From Sycobia sp. Sy_11 (lineage: Eukaryota > Arthropoda > Insecta > Hymenoptera > Epichrysomallidae), in contig JACCIC010000177.1 of NCBI GenBank assembly GCA_018907035.1, positions 1,061,501 to 1,125,500 on the forward strand: 64,000 bases of DNA. Reading direction: 5' to 3'. Positions 22,820 to 33,003 of the stretch are shown here, piece by piece (the first letter of the stretch is position 1; every line of letters starts with the position of its first letter). The notes under the pieces were generated by a model. That model worked only from the letters and a program-made list of their open reading frames with translations. It did not search any database and was not told the origin of the DNA. Made by a program: the position numbers and the translations under genes.

Positions 22820-23779
22820 ATATATGATGGTATATGCAAATGTTATACGCAATTTTTATATTATAATAATTCATTATTAATGTTATATGCAATTATTATT
22901 TTATAATTATTCGTCATTAATATATTTGTTATAAACCATTCTACAATTTCATATAAAATTCATTGTTTTTTAATACCATTGTTGTTTTCTCTTTTTGTTA
23001 ATGAAATATATCTTTTCTTTTATAAAGTATATTGGCTCTCGGTTTTTAGAATATAGATACATAGTTTTCGAATCATCTGATCAACCTTCTAGTCATAGTT
23101 CACATATGAAGAGAGTTGAGAATGTTATTGAAAAAGTTGGAGAGCCAGGGAAATGAATGGTGGCGAGGGTAGAAACAACAGTAGCCTCGTCAGGTACTGC
23201 ACCTAAAAAAAGCAATGTGGCGCAACTTGGCGCGATGATGCCCTGCGTTATCTGTAGAAATGTTCGTTTTGGGTGTTGGTTCAAACACCGTTCCTCGCTA
23301 CGCAGAGCTGCCTCATCAAAGGATACAACGCTAGCTAGGTCTGAAGTATTTTTGAAATTTCCCATTTCTATTTTTCTCTTTCTTTTTTTTTAAATAAACA
23401 GAGACGTACCTCCCCCAACGTAGAAAAGGTGGTTGAGGTACGAAAAAACCTTTCTGTCTCAGTTATTTACAAATATATGGTTCACATTTTTTGAGAAAAG
23501 GAGTGTTATTATGCTTGCTATGTCTTCTCAATATCTCGACGTCGTTCTACGTATTTATTTCAGAGAAACTACTCTGTTTGTTTTAATTTGACTATGATGC
23601 TGGCGTAGAGTTGAAAGGGCGTGGAACTACAATGTCTATTCTTTACTGATTTGTCCTTTTACCATTTTCTTTTGATATTAATAGGCGTATAACTCTAGTC
23701 CACACTGATCGAAGTAGATGAAGGGACAATACGTAAATTTAATGAAACAGGTAACCGTTTAAAATAACGCTGATAAACG
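22820..23779. other. Unassigned, possible 3' end of the env-bearing retroelement
   Basis: If the minus-strand retroelement at 23780-25985 is complete, its polypurine tract and 3' LTR should fall here. Candidates are weak: a pyrimidine run at about 23376-23395 and CTCCCCCAACGT near 23411. Opposite-strand frames of 78 and 90 codons at about 23093-23393 have no recognised family. Confidence 0.3.
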
Positions 23780-25480
23780 TTATTGTTTCATGGATTATGA
23801 ACAAAATTCCAATGATGCCTGCATTGGTGGTTCTAAAAGAGACGAGTTTTGCTACACTATTCTCCATGTGGATTCCACTAGCTTATTTATTTTATTTCTG
23901 TTCAATAACTTCTCTATAATTCTTTCTTCTTCTATTGCGTGTCGTTTAATCTCCCTTGCCACATCATTGAACAATGCTGCCTTTTCAACTGAGAACATTA
24001 CAGGTTTCCGAAGTCCTTCTAGATATTCTTGGATATAGATTTGATCTGTGGCAAGTTCTTGGGGACTAATGTTTTTCCAATTAGGTTCAGAATGTGAGTT
24101 CAGGATAGCGAGACTTATTCCTGCTATAGGTTTAGGTAATATTTTATATTATTGATCGCCTATTGTGTAGGCTGTCAGAATAGTAGGGTTGCAAGTTATT
24201 ATGGTACCTTTGCTTTTGAGGATGTGTATCTTAGGAGTCATGTTCAGGGTTGAATTTCCTTTAAAGACTGGCAATTCCGTGTAACAATGAAAACTGTGAT
24301 AATATAATAATGTAATAACTATACCGTTATATATAATAACTATACCGTTACTTTTACAGGTATATATTTCACCTGATGAATGACTTCTCCAGCTAAAACT
24401 GACATATATCCGGGACCATTCAGAAGATTGCATGCGAACTCAATGGGAGCTTGAGCAGCGATAGCAAGTATGTATTTAATAGTCTGTCTTTCTATGTTGC
24501 AACCCTGGAAAATTACATCTTAATATAATTTTTTGACTTGGGTGCGTATATATTCCGAGTTTATATAGGTAAATAAGTCTAAAACTGTAGTATTTGTTCG
24601 ATAGATTTTACAGTTGATTGGCCACTGATTGTTTTGAGCATTACAAGTTTGGGGTATTCCTTCTTTATTATTTTGTAACCGCATATGTATTCATATCCTT
24701 TACTGGTAAGGGCTAATTTCACTTCTCGATAATAGACGGAGTGTACGATTTGATTCTCCTCGAATTTCGGATCCATTATTTCTTGTGCAAGCCCTTCATA
24801 TAAAATACTAAATATATTGAACTTACATACATCGCCAGGCATCGGTTTCAAAACATGCACCCTTCCTCCTAGTCGATACAATGTCTACTGGAAAATGGGC
24901 ATACCGTTTCGAATTTGAGATAATTTATATTGCTGTCTAAATCTATGTTACCTAGGCCATCGATGAGCGTTATTATTGCTAGGGCTTGTACAATTAAGGA
25001 GTACCATAATCCATACGGGTCCACATAGCTAGCGCCGTCGTATTTGCCGTCAGTATTTATATTTCCAGCTAACGTTAAACTATGGAACGAGGTTTCATTT
25101 ACTTTTAGGTTCATAATTATCCTATTACCTACTGATAATGCGCTTGTTGTATGTACATTTTTGCAGCTAGTGTGTTCTATTTCACCAATGTATTTGGCTC
25201 TACATCCGCTTACGAGTGATGTGTGCTAAAGCGCCGCAATAGAAGATCGTTCTTTCAATTTGATTTTTCATTGGTATACTTGAGTTTCTGTGTATTTCTG
25301 TTCTGTATAACAAGAATAAAATTAGCTTCTGTGATTCAAAGAAAAGATATCCTTATCTCAATTATCCTAAAAATAACATTATTAATAAAAGTAAGGCGTA
25401 GAATGGTAAAGTAGACGGAAATGAATTAAGATGAAACTAATGACTAGGGTACGTAACTTTAAGCTGGATCAGTTTCTGAT
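23780..25480 (-). pseudogene. Decayed env-like glycoprotein related to chuvirus G
   Basis: Minus-strand fragments in at least three frames carry, in N-to-C order, short motifs that resemble glycoproteins of chuviruses (Jingchuvirales): VDPYGLWYS near 25010, ILYEGLAQEI near 24800 and NGPGYMSVLAGEV near 24400, followed by a region that fits the later stem/coiled part. Such proteins mediate virus entry and are known as endogenous copies in ant and mosquito genomes, often as the env of LTR retroelements. Stops and frame changes at about 24880, 24580-24430 and 24150 rule out a working product. The integrase end immediately upstream on the same strand suggests a pol-env arrangement, though an independent viral insertion is possible. 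Confidence 0.65.
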
Positions 25481-25599
25481 TTGTTTATCTTTTTTTTAAT
25501 GTTGTGTGATATTCTAAGTTCATTTGCCTGCACAATTTTACTACCGTTATTTTTTTTTGAACCCGGATATTATTTTAGGTTATAATTTGTAATCTGTTA

Positions 25600-25985
25600 T
25601 GTGGCTCAGAGTAATAATTGTTTTATTTACCGGATTTAGGATCGAATACTAGAAATACATAATTGCCTAGTTTAAAGTTTCTAAGATTTATTTTTTGGTC
25701 ATAGTATTTTTTCAATTTCAGTCTGGACGACACTATATACTCGTATGCAATTTTTTATAAACCATTTAATCGTGTTACCATACCGATCAAATATCCTTTA
25801 TACGTCGGTAGTAGGTCTGCCTCTCTTAGGAGGTCAGATCGTAAGGGGTGTATTTGGTACTTTCTTGTACACAGGTATTATAGTTAAGCATATGCAAATC
25901 AAGCCAGCAATCCCACTCGTCATGGTTCACAGTATATTGTTTTAGGAATTCGACTAAAGTATGGTGTAACCAATCCCAGGATAAT
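25600..25985 (-). pseudogene. Ty3/gypsy-type integrase C-terminal remnant
   Basis: On minus, in broken frames: LVEFLKQYTVNHDEWDCW, YNTCVQESTKYTPYDL and, nearer the end, KKYYDQKINLRNFKLGNYV. These are the late core and the C-terminal Tyr-Asp-Gln-Lys region of gypsy-type integrases (usual patterns YNT.VH.ST.YTP.EL and YD.K.N.R.F.VGD.V). The catalytic DDE residues lie upstream and are not readable. The piece ends about 130-400 bp before the env-like segment, the order expected for a retrovirus-like element. Confidence 0.75.
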
Positions 25986-26470
25986 CCTAAAGTATTGTGT
26001 CACATATCCACACAATTCAAACCGCCAATTCTGCACACGAGTGTTTAGGTCTATCATGTTAAACCAAACAAGTTCTTGGTGGTAGTTTATAATATTATTC
26101 TTTCTGCCATAAACATACAACCGGCAAGCTTTAATCAGAGATGAATAGAGATTGCAGGAGCCCATGTAAACGGAAGGTTGTAAATATGGCGCTGTTGCTT
26201 GCTGCGGTGGCACCGCAAACAAGGTCTATTTACACTCTGTAAAGGTAGAACGCTGCATAAAAAGGTCTGAATGAAGATGGAAGAAAGGAAAGTCTTGATT
26301 TTTTGCAGAATGAAAAATTCCTCTGCATTATGAAGCTAGCGTTGGAGTTTGGGTCTGAATTGCTTCAGATGCTCCTGCACATATTAGATATGATTTGGCT
26401 TAGCCTCTGCGTGACTCAAACGAAAACAGCAACGTCGCATTAGACAGAATTGTACAAATATATCTATCTA

Positions 26471-26513
<43 letters not shown>

Positions 26514-26515
26514 TG
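25986..26515. other. Unassigned sequence and TA microsatellite
   Basis: No family recognised. A 100-codon minus-strand frame (25920-26222) overlaps the integrase in another frame and is not itself convincing. A (TA)n run lies at about 26473-26511. Confidence 0.4.
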
Positions 26516-27953
26516 CGCACACTAATTTATGGTGACGTAACTGTAACGTCGCGTTGACGCGTTAGTGTAGCAGTTGCCTCTATGGAGGGCGCACGTTCAC
26601 GGCGGTTGAAAATTGTTGAACCTTTTGTATATGGCATAGGCGATCTCTCTATTTTATCTCTGAGAATATACTTGCATGGTTCAGACATTCCATATATCTG
26701 ATTCCAGGTAGCTAAATTTTTGGTTTCAACCTCAGAAAATTTGAAAATAAGAGTCTTCTTTATTATAACTATTGTTCATATGCCTTTAACAGATTAAAGT
26801 TTTTTCGCTTGAAAACAAAAAATTTCAACGCTTGGAATAAGATAGAACAAGTGAACCAAGCCAGCAGCACCAGAGCCTCACCACTAAAACAATTAGTTGA
26901 CAACTACCTTAATTTAACTTTCTTTAAAATTTTTTGAGAACGGGAAAGGATTATGTAAGCTTCATGAAAACTTTGCATAAAAGAATAAAAACCTTTTAGA
27001 AAACATTCAATACTCTTTCAGAATCCTTTTAAAATTACTTTTTAGTTTCTTTTGAAAAGGATATAAATATTATAAGAACTCACACATACATTACAATAAT
27101 ATGACCATCATTATACATATTACAAATTTTGTTTTTATATGTTCTCAGGGCGTTTGTTGAGCTCTTTTTTTATGAATAATAACACTCTTACAAAGTCAAG
27201 AAAAATGACATTATTGTTATAAATATTCATTATTAATTAGATCAATTATCTTAAAAGTGAAGTGGAAACGATTGAAAAAAACTAATTTATAACATCATGT
27301 ATACAGTCTTAACCAACGAGCTGGCCAATAATTATAGTTTCACTGGCCGAAACGCTGGAAAAAAGGTTTTAACGAATTAAGACTTTGTAGCTGTATTTAT
27401 CGTAATTTTATAACTTTTCATTTGATAGAGTAAGGATGTCATGAGTTTTTCAAATAAGTTAATTTTTTAGAAACTTGCAAATTAGTTTTTTAATGCGTGT
27501 GCTGAAGACATTAAACAAAGTGTAACATTATGGTTACATGAATCGAATACATGATCGAAAAGAGAGCAAAGTATATCCATTAATACTATATTTGTTTAAA
27601 TTTTGATTACTCTGTTTTCATTTAAATTATTTTTCAGCGGAAAAAAATGTAAAAACAAATTTTCACTATTACAGATGGCTATGAGAGCGATTCAAAATAT
27701 TAAAAGTTATAAAACTAATATTCACATTATACAATTAATCCGTAATAAATCTAATAATTATTAAATTTTAACTAATTTTAAATAATTAGTTAAAAATTAA
27801 CTAATATCTACATGTAATATATTATGTGAAAAAGAATTAACATTTACTTGCAAGAATTGAATTTTCTATTTTTGATGTATATTCTTATTTATATTTCTAA
27901 TATTTAAAACAATTAATGGATTTTCTCTTTATTTTCCTACGTATTATTTACTA
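26516..27953. other. AT-rich DNA
   Basis: No gene seen. A CTGGCCGAAACGCTGGAAAA string near 27345 recalls PLE tails but has no other supporting blocks. Confidence 0.4.
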
Positions 27954-28990
27954 TTAGGAGGCGAACTTAGTTTCCGACCTTCACATTTAGATGGCAGTAT
28001 AAGTAGTACGAAAAGTCAGATGTGTCGGATCTAGTACTGATTTTTTAGTTTTGGTATTTATCAATAACATTCCGTTATAAGGCACCATCATTTGTGTAAA
28101 CATTATAATTTTCTGATAAATGAAAAATGAATCGTGACATCTCCTTTTGCACTATTTTGATTTGAAAAAAAGTGTAGAAGAAATTTATCTATTGCTTCAA
28201 GAATGTTATGACAATCAAGCTCCATCGCTTACAACATGGAATGGAAAAGATTCGTAAAGAAAGCAAATAGATGCCACATGATTTGACCGAATGTGCTATT
28301 ATGAATCGTTACAAGAACGCACTGTCTTTGATGCCAGGCAAAAAAAGAAGAGTTTCCTTTGGCGTATTGTGACTGGTGATGAAAAATGTATATACTATGT
28401 TAATCCTAACCGCAAAAAGTCATGGCTGGATCCAGGCCAACCGTCCACATCAGCACCAAAACGGAACATACATGACCAAAAGGTATCGCTGATTGCATTT
28501 GATGGGAGCAACAGGGTGTGCTGTACTACAATCTGCTATAACCGAATAAAACCGTCACTGAAGTATACAAATGCCAACTGAATGAATTGCAACAGAAATT
28601 GATCTTACATGGATCAGCAATCGCGAGGAACATGTGCATAGTTATTTTCTTACATGACAACACTCGATCACATGTTGTGAAACCCGTGAAAACACCCTGT
28701 TGTAGCTCGCACGCGTGGTGATGACGCGACCAGCTCTTTAGTGCAGTTACCACCTCTTCTGATCGATACAGCAGGAATTCGTTGATACGTATTTCCGACA
28801 TGTTTAAGCGAGAACTTCTGGATGATTGGATCACCTCAAAATGGTTATCGTTCGCTCGCCGTGGTATCGCCATATTGCCAAAAACCTGTAGATAATAATG
28901 GAAAATATTTTGATTAAGCTAACGTGTATCCATTTTCCAGCATAATGGCCTTTTTCCATTATAAAAAGTCGGAAACTAAGTTCGCTTCCA
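27954..28990 (+). pseudogene. Mariner-like element, mauritiana-like, decayed
   Basis: Left TIR TTAGGAGGCGAACTTAGTTT after TA; right end GTCGGAAACTAAGTTCGCTT, its reverse complement with two changes. The transposase starts near 28127 (FDLKKSVEEIYLLLQECY), loses part of the linker, then has IVTGDEKCIYYVNPNRKKSW (D1, with the usual Trp replaced by Cys). Frameshifts follow, the D2 region reads FLHDNTRSHVVKP, and the D3 part is deleted. It belongs to the same family as 22441-22817. Confidence 0.85.
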
Positions 28991-29063
28991 TGATCATGAT
29001 CACGCTCATAAGTTCTTTAGAAACACTTTATTAGAATAAGCATATGTTAATGAATATAGTATG

Positions 29064-29065
<2 letters not shown>

Positions 29066-29117
<52 letters not shown>
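29066..29117. repeat. (TA)n microsatellite
   Basis: TA run about 20 bp before the next mariner. Confidence 0.95.
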
Positions 29118-29123
<6 letters not shown>

Positions 29124-29138
29124 TTTAAATGCTGTATA

Positions 29139-30355
29139 TTGGGTGAGCAAATAAGTTACCGCCGTTTTTTTTATAAAGAAATAAGAATTTATTGTAAAAA
29201 AAAGGAACAAATAATGTAATTCAAAATATTGATCATCACTTTTTACTATTTTTAACCATCTTTTGAGCAGCAAGTGGATACCCTATATAAAAAATTTCTC
29301 GTCTTTTGAGGCAATCCATGAATCGATCCATTTCTTCAATTCTTCGTAAGAAGTTAAGTGCTGCCCGGTCAGATCATGAGTCATGAACTGGAATAGGTGG
29401 TCGTCTGAAGCAATGTTTGGTGAATACGGCGGATGGGGTAGAACGTCCCAATTCAGTGCTTCTAACGTTTCCTTTACGATTTTTGCATCATGTTAACAGC
29501 GTTGTTATGCCGAAAAATGGCTTTATCATGCCTTTTCGTATATTGTAAACGTTTAATCTTCAATAATCGGCTCAATTCCATCAGCTGTTATTGGTAACGT
29601 TCCCCGGTGATGGTTGGACTATGTTGGTGTAGTTCATAATAGATTAGTCCACAACATCAGCTTCTTGCCATGAATGTTTGGCTTGGCCATCGAAGTAGAG
29701 GCATGCCCGGGATTACCGCGTGATATCCTATGCTTGAGATTGTCGTAATGAATGCACTTTTCGTCTCTCATCACAATTCGATGTAGAAATCCTTTGCAAT
29801 TTTGCCCTTTGAGCACTTGTTTGCAAGCGAATAAGCGACACTCGACGTCTCTTAGCTTCAGTTCGTAAGGAACCCAATTTCCTTGCTTTTGGACCATATC
29901 CAGGGTTTTGAGACGTTGTGAAATAGTTTCTGAGTCAATCCTAACTCTTGTGCAAGTTATTCTTGCGTTTAGCATGGATCTTCCTCCAGTAAAGCTTCCA
30001 ATTCTGCACGTCAAAATCACCACTTTTTAATTTTTGGAACCACTCCCGACAGCTTCTCTCACTCAAATTAACACCACTATATGCTTCTATGAGTAGCCGA
30101 TGTGTTTCAGCTGCAGACTGCTTTAAATGAAAGAAGTAAATTAACAATTCCCCAACTGAGGCTTCCTTGGCTCAAAACTTTACAACTTAACACAATGAAA
30201 GCTAAATGATGCTAACAAAAAGTCAATGATATTAAAAGGTTATATTGTTTCCAGATGTTAACATATACTATACCACGTTTTACAGCTGACAATTTCGATG
30301 TTATCTTTTCAAAAGGGAATCATCCTTTCAGACGGAAACTTATTTGTACACCTAA
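29139..30355 (-). pseudogene. Mariner-like element, decayed, both TIRs
   Basis: A 1217-bp element between TA dinucleotides. Ends: TTGGGTGAGCAAATAAGTTA on the left and, on minus, TTAGGTGTACAAATAAGTTT on the right. On minus the frames give FHLKQSAAETHRLLIEAYSG (HTH), VQKQGNWVPYELKLRDVE, a weakened D1 box (VMRDEKCIHYDN) and the C-terminal end WLKIVKSDDQYFE. D2 and D3 regions are out of frame (the D3 stretch is readable around 29400-29440). It resembles the 2870 element but is a separate, older family, shared with 37393-38510. Confidence 0.88.
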
Positions 30356-31454
30356 TAAAAGAATAATTTCTACATGTTTTATTTGTATGTCCGTACGAGT
30401 TTCTATATATAACATTTTATATTCCAAATATAATAAGGCGAAACCGTACTGTAATTTTTTAAAAGTTACAAAAATAAAACAAAGATTGAGATGACGCGAA
30501 ATTTATATGAAAACTTCCACATATCTTCCTAAATACTTCGTTGCAATATTACATGAAATATTACGGAAAGTTTTCAGGGAAGCTTCCGTTAAGCTTCATT
30601 GAAACATTCCATAAATAAATTACAAAGTAGGATTCAGAGCCTACTTGCAAACTTACAATGAAAACCTGCACGTAAGAAAGATTCCATAAAATTTACTGAA
30701 AGCTAACATGTAACATTTTACTGTAAGATTACTAAAGAATGTACTGAATGCTTACGGTTAATGTTTTATAATTTATTTCTCGAATGATCAAATTAACTTC
30801 CGGAAGGTTCCGTCAAAGTTTTTCGTAATATTTTATGAAATATCCTAGAAAGTTCTGCGAAGATTCCTGAAAGCTTTTATGTAAGATTCAGATTACAGTT
30901 AAATATTTGATTTATTTTTACAACGTTCAAAAAGCTTAGGTAACCTTTCGTGAAAGTTTTTTGTAAAGATTCTTTCCATTGATTTCGTGAGGTTCTTATA
31001 ATCTTTCTGAAAGTTTCCTTGTAAAGTTTCGCTTTCTTATATTCGGAATATTATGTATTATTCGCCTGCACGCTTATATAAAACTTACTAGAAAGATTTC
31101 ATTATATACTTAATAACAGAATGCATTAAATTCTTACGATAAGTATTTCATATTTTTTCTGCAATGCTTTAATTAAGCTTTCGAGAAGCTTGCCCGAAAG
31201 CTTATCTTAAGATTTTATAGAATATTTTGTCGAAAATTCTTGAAAGATTCCTGGACGTTTTCATGCAAATAAATAGTTCATCTAAAATTAATTAATTTTA
31301 GTTCATTCGGTCTACTGGGAACTATAGTTTATTTTGGGGACTGTTCAGTAACGGATACTATTACTCATTTTTTAACCATTCAAATTACCTTAAACTTTTT
31401 AATGCCGTGTCCGTATGTATGTTTCAAAATAATTTTTAAATTATATTATCATAA
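30356..31454. repeat. AT-rich DNA with degenerate GAAAGTTT/TGTAAGATTC words
   Basis: No gene. From about 30530 to 31260 many loosely spaced variants of a GAAAGNTTNNNTGTAAGATTCC word occur (for example GAAAGCTTTTATGTAAGATT near 30869, GAAAGTTTTTTGTAAAGATT near 30951, GAAAGTTTCCTTGTAAAGTT near 31012). This looks like a very decayed tandem repeat. Confidence 0.45.
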
Positions 31455-31960
31455 TACTGCCTCCTCCGGGGGTTATTACCTTGTCGTATGCCCTATGGGC
31501 TGGTGTGGGGATTCATCTGGGGTGCGGGGCAGCTGACGCGGCAATGGCTGTGAGTGTTGGGAGGCTGGCCCTTCTGGTGGACCATGGTGGTGAAATTGAG
31601 CTGATGCGGTAGACCGCTTTTTTAAGTACAAAAATAACCATCCCAGCGGGACCCTCAAACGGGACCTGGTTAGACCTATCTCTTGGCTAGTGTTAGACCA
31701 CGGGGCTTCCGAGAACGGCCATGAAGATTTAAGGACACCCCCCCCCATTTTGCCTGGACGGAGGCGGAATGGGTATAAAATCCACCCAAATCCAAGGTGG
31801 GAGCCATTGTGCCAAGGAGATTAACTTAGCCGCTGAAATAGTAGCGGTCTCTAAGGATGCCTCGGGGACATCAGGCAATCTCCCCTAGTAATTAGCCTAA
31901 CCGGTACATACGGGGCTCTGTGCCAGTGGTCAACATTTCCCTAGCTTTTCGTGTGATCAA
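31455..31960 (+). mobile_element. 5' untranslated region of non-LTR retrotransposon
   Basis: GC-rich leader that starts near CCTCCTCCGGGGGTTATTAC and runs to the first ATG of ORF1 (31961). The GC content changes abruptly from the AT-rich flank at about 31455, which marks the 5' end of the element. Confidence 0.6.
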
Positions 31961-33003
31961 AATGAATAACATAAATAAAAATCCTGAAATAAAAAACGAG
32001 GCCCGAGGGGCATAACTGCCCCAGGATCCCTCAAGTACGTCCACTTACCAGGAGGTCAAGGCGAACGCAACTCCAGGCTCTAAGCCTAGAGTGGTTGTGA
32101 CCTCTGGTCCCCAGATCAGACAGGATAGGGACAACAAGTCCACAGGTAAAAAGAGGCTGTACGGCGCAACCAGGAGGAAGTTAGCCCGTTAGTATAGAGC
32201 TGCCGAATCTGACAACTCAGCCTTCACAGCTCAGATCAAGGTGGGGGTCAAGGGGCGACAAGGGTCTGACATGATCCCACCCTTGGCCTCTAGAAAACCA
32301 AAAAAACCCAAGGAGGGAGACGATAAAAGTACACACTCAAAGTCTTGCTCTCCGCCCCCTCAGGGGGAAGGCTGGCGTATGTTGGGATCCTCTTGGATGC
32401 CTAAAAGTCCAACCCCCTGACATGTGTCATGGTGCACGAGGATTACCCGGAGACACACATGTTTTTAAGGTTTCTTGAGGCGGTGTCGAAAGTGATGTAC
32501 ACTACGCCACCTGACATATGGCCTAGGTTTTATGCCTCCTTCTGTAATCGGAGAGCAATTGTGGCAGTGGCCATAAATCCAGAGGCGAAGCAGTGGCTAG
32601 CCGAAAAACTGACCACTCTAGACTTTCCTGGGGCGGGCTAAGCTTAAAATGGGGGGGGGGGGATGAAGCTCCTTCAGGCCAGACTAAAGGCGGTGACGTG
32701 GATACCGGGCCCCCGGCCACCCTGTCAACCGTCTTAGAATGGCTGGAGGGGTACAACGCCACGTTAAAGACGAAGACAAGGTCATGGAGGGTTGTCAAAA
32801 CGCAGATCAGAGACGAAGATATGGTCGACGTGGGGGATAAACATCTCTTTGTGCTGACCGTTCCGGAATCGCATGCCGGATTGCTGATGTTTCTTGACTA
32901 CAGGCCCTGGTATCTCATGAGCAGGATCACTTTCAAAGTGAGCCACCGTGAGAAACAGACGCCTGCCGGCAATGCTGAGGACGAGGTCACGATGGAGACA
33001 TAA
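31961..33003 (+). pseudogene. Non-LTR ORF1, DUF4780-like gag, decayed
   Basis: Starts at ATG 31961 and meets stops early (after EARGA). A basic N-terminal stretch has KRLYGATRRKLAR. The C-terminal half resembles the DUF4780 domain of arthropod retrotransposons: VVHEDYPETHMFLRFLEAV-like start, then RAIVAVAINPEAKQWLAEKL, then SWRVVKTQIRDED and LFVLTVPESHAGLLMF. Frames shift around a run of ten G near 32650. ORF1 proteins of this kind coat element RNA. The stop (TAA 33001-33003) directly precedes the ATG of ORF2. Confidence 0.7.

Noticed and set aside
23093..23393. Opposed 78- and 90-codon frames, and a GATGAGGCAGCTCTGCGTAG block that looks slightly hammerhead-like
   Set aside because: No family resemblance for either frame, and the GAAA box is missing (GGAACGG instead), so neither a gene nor a ribozyme can be supported.
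26260..26470. Possible coding piece downstream of the env-bearing element's integrase (NEKFLCIMKLALEFGSEL-type reading)
   Set aside because: Short, single frame only, with no recognisable domain.
31476..31748. 90-codon minus-strand frame in the non-LTR 5' leader
   Set aside because: It lies antisense to a GC-rich leader and has no family motif; GC-rich DNA often stays open by chance.
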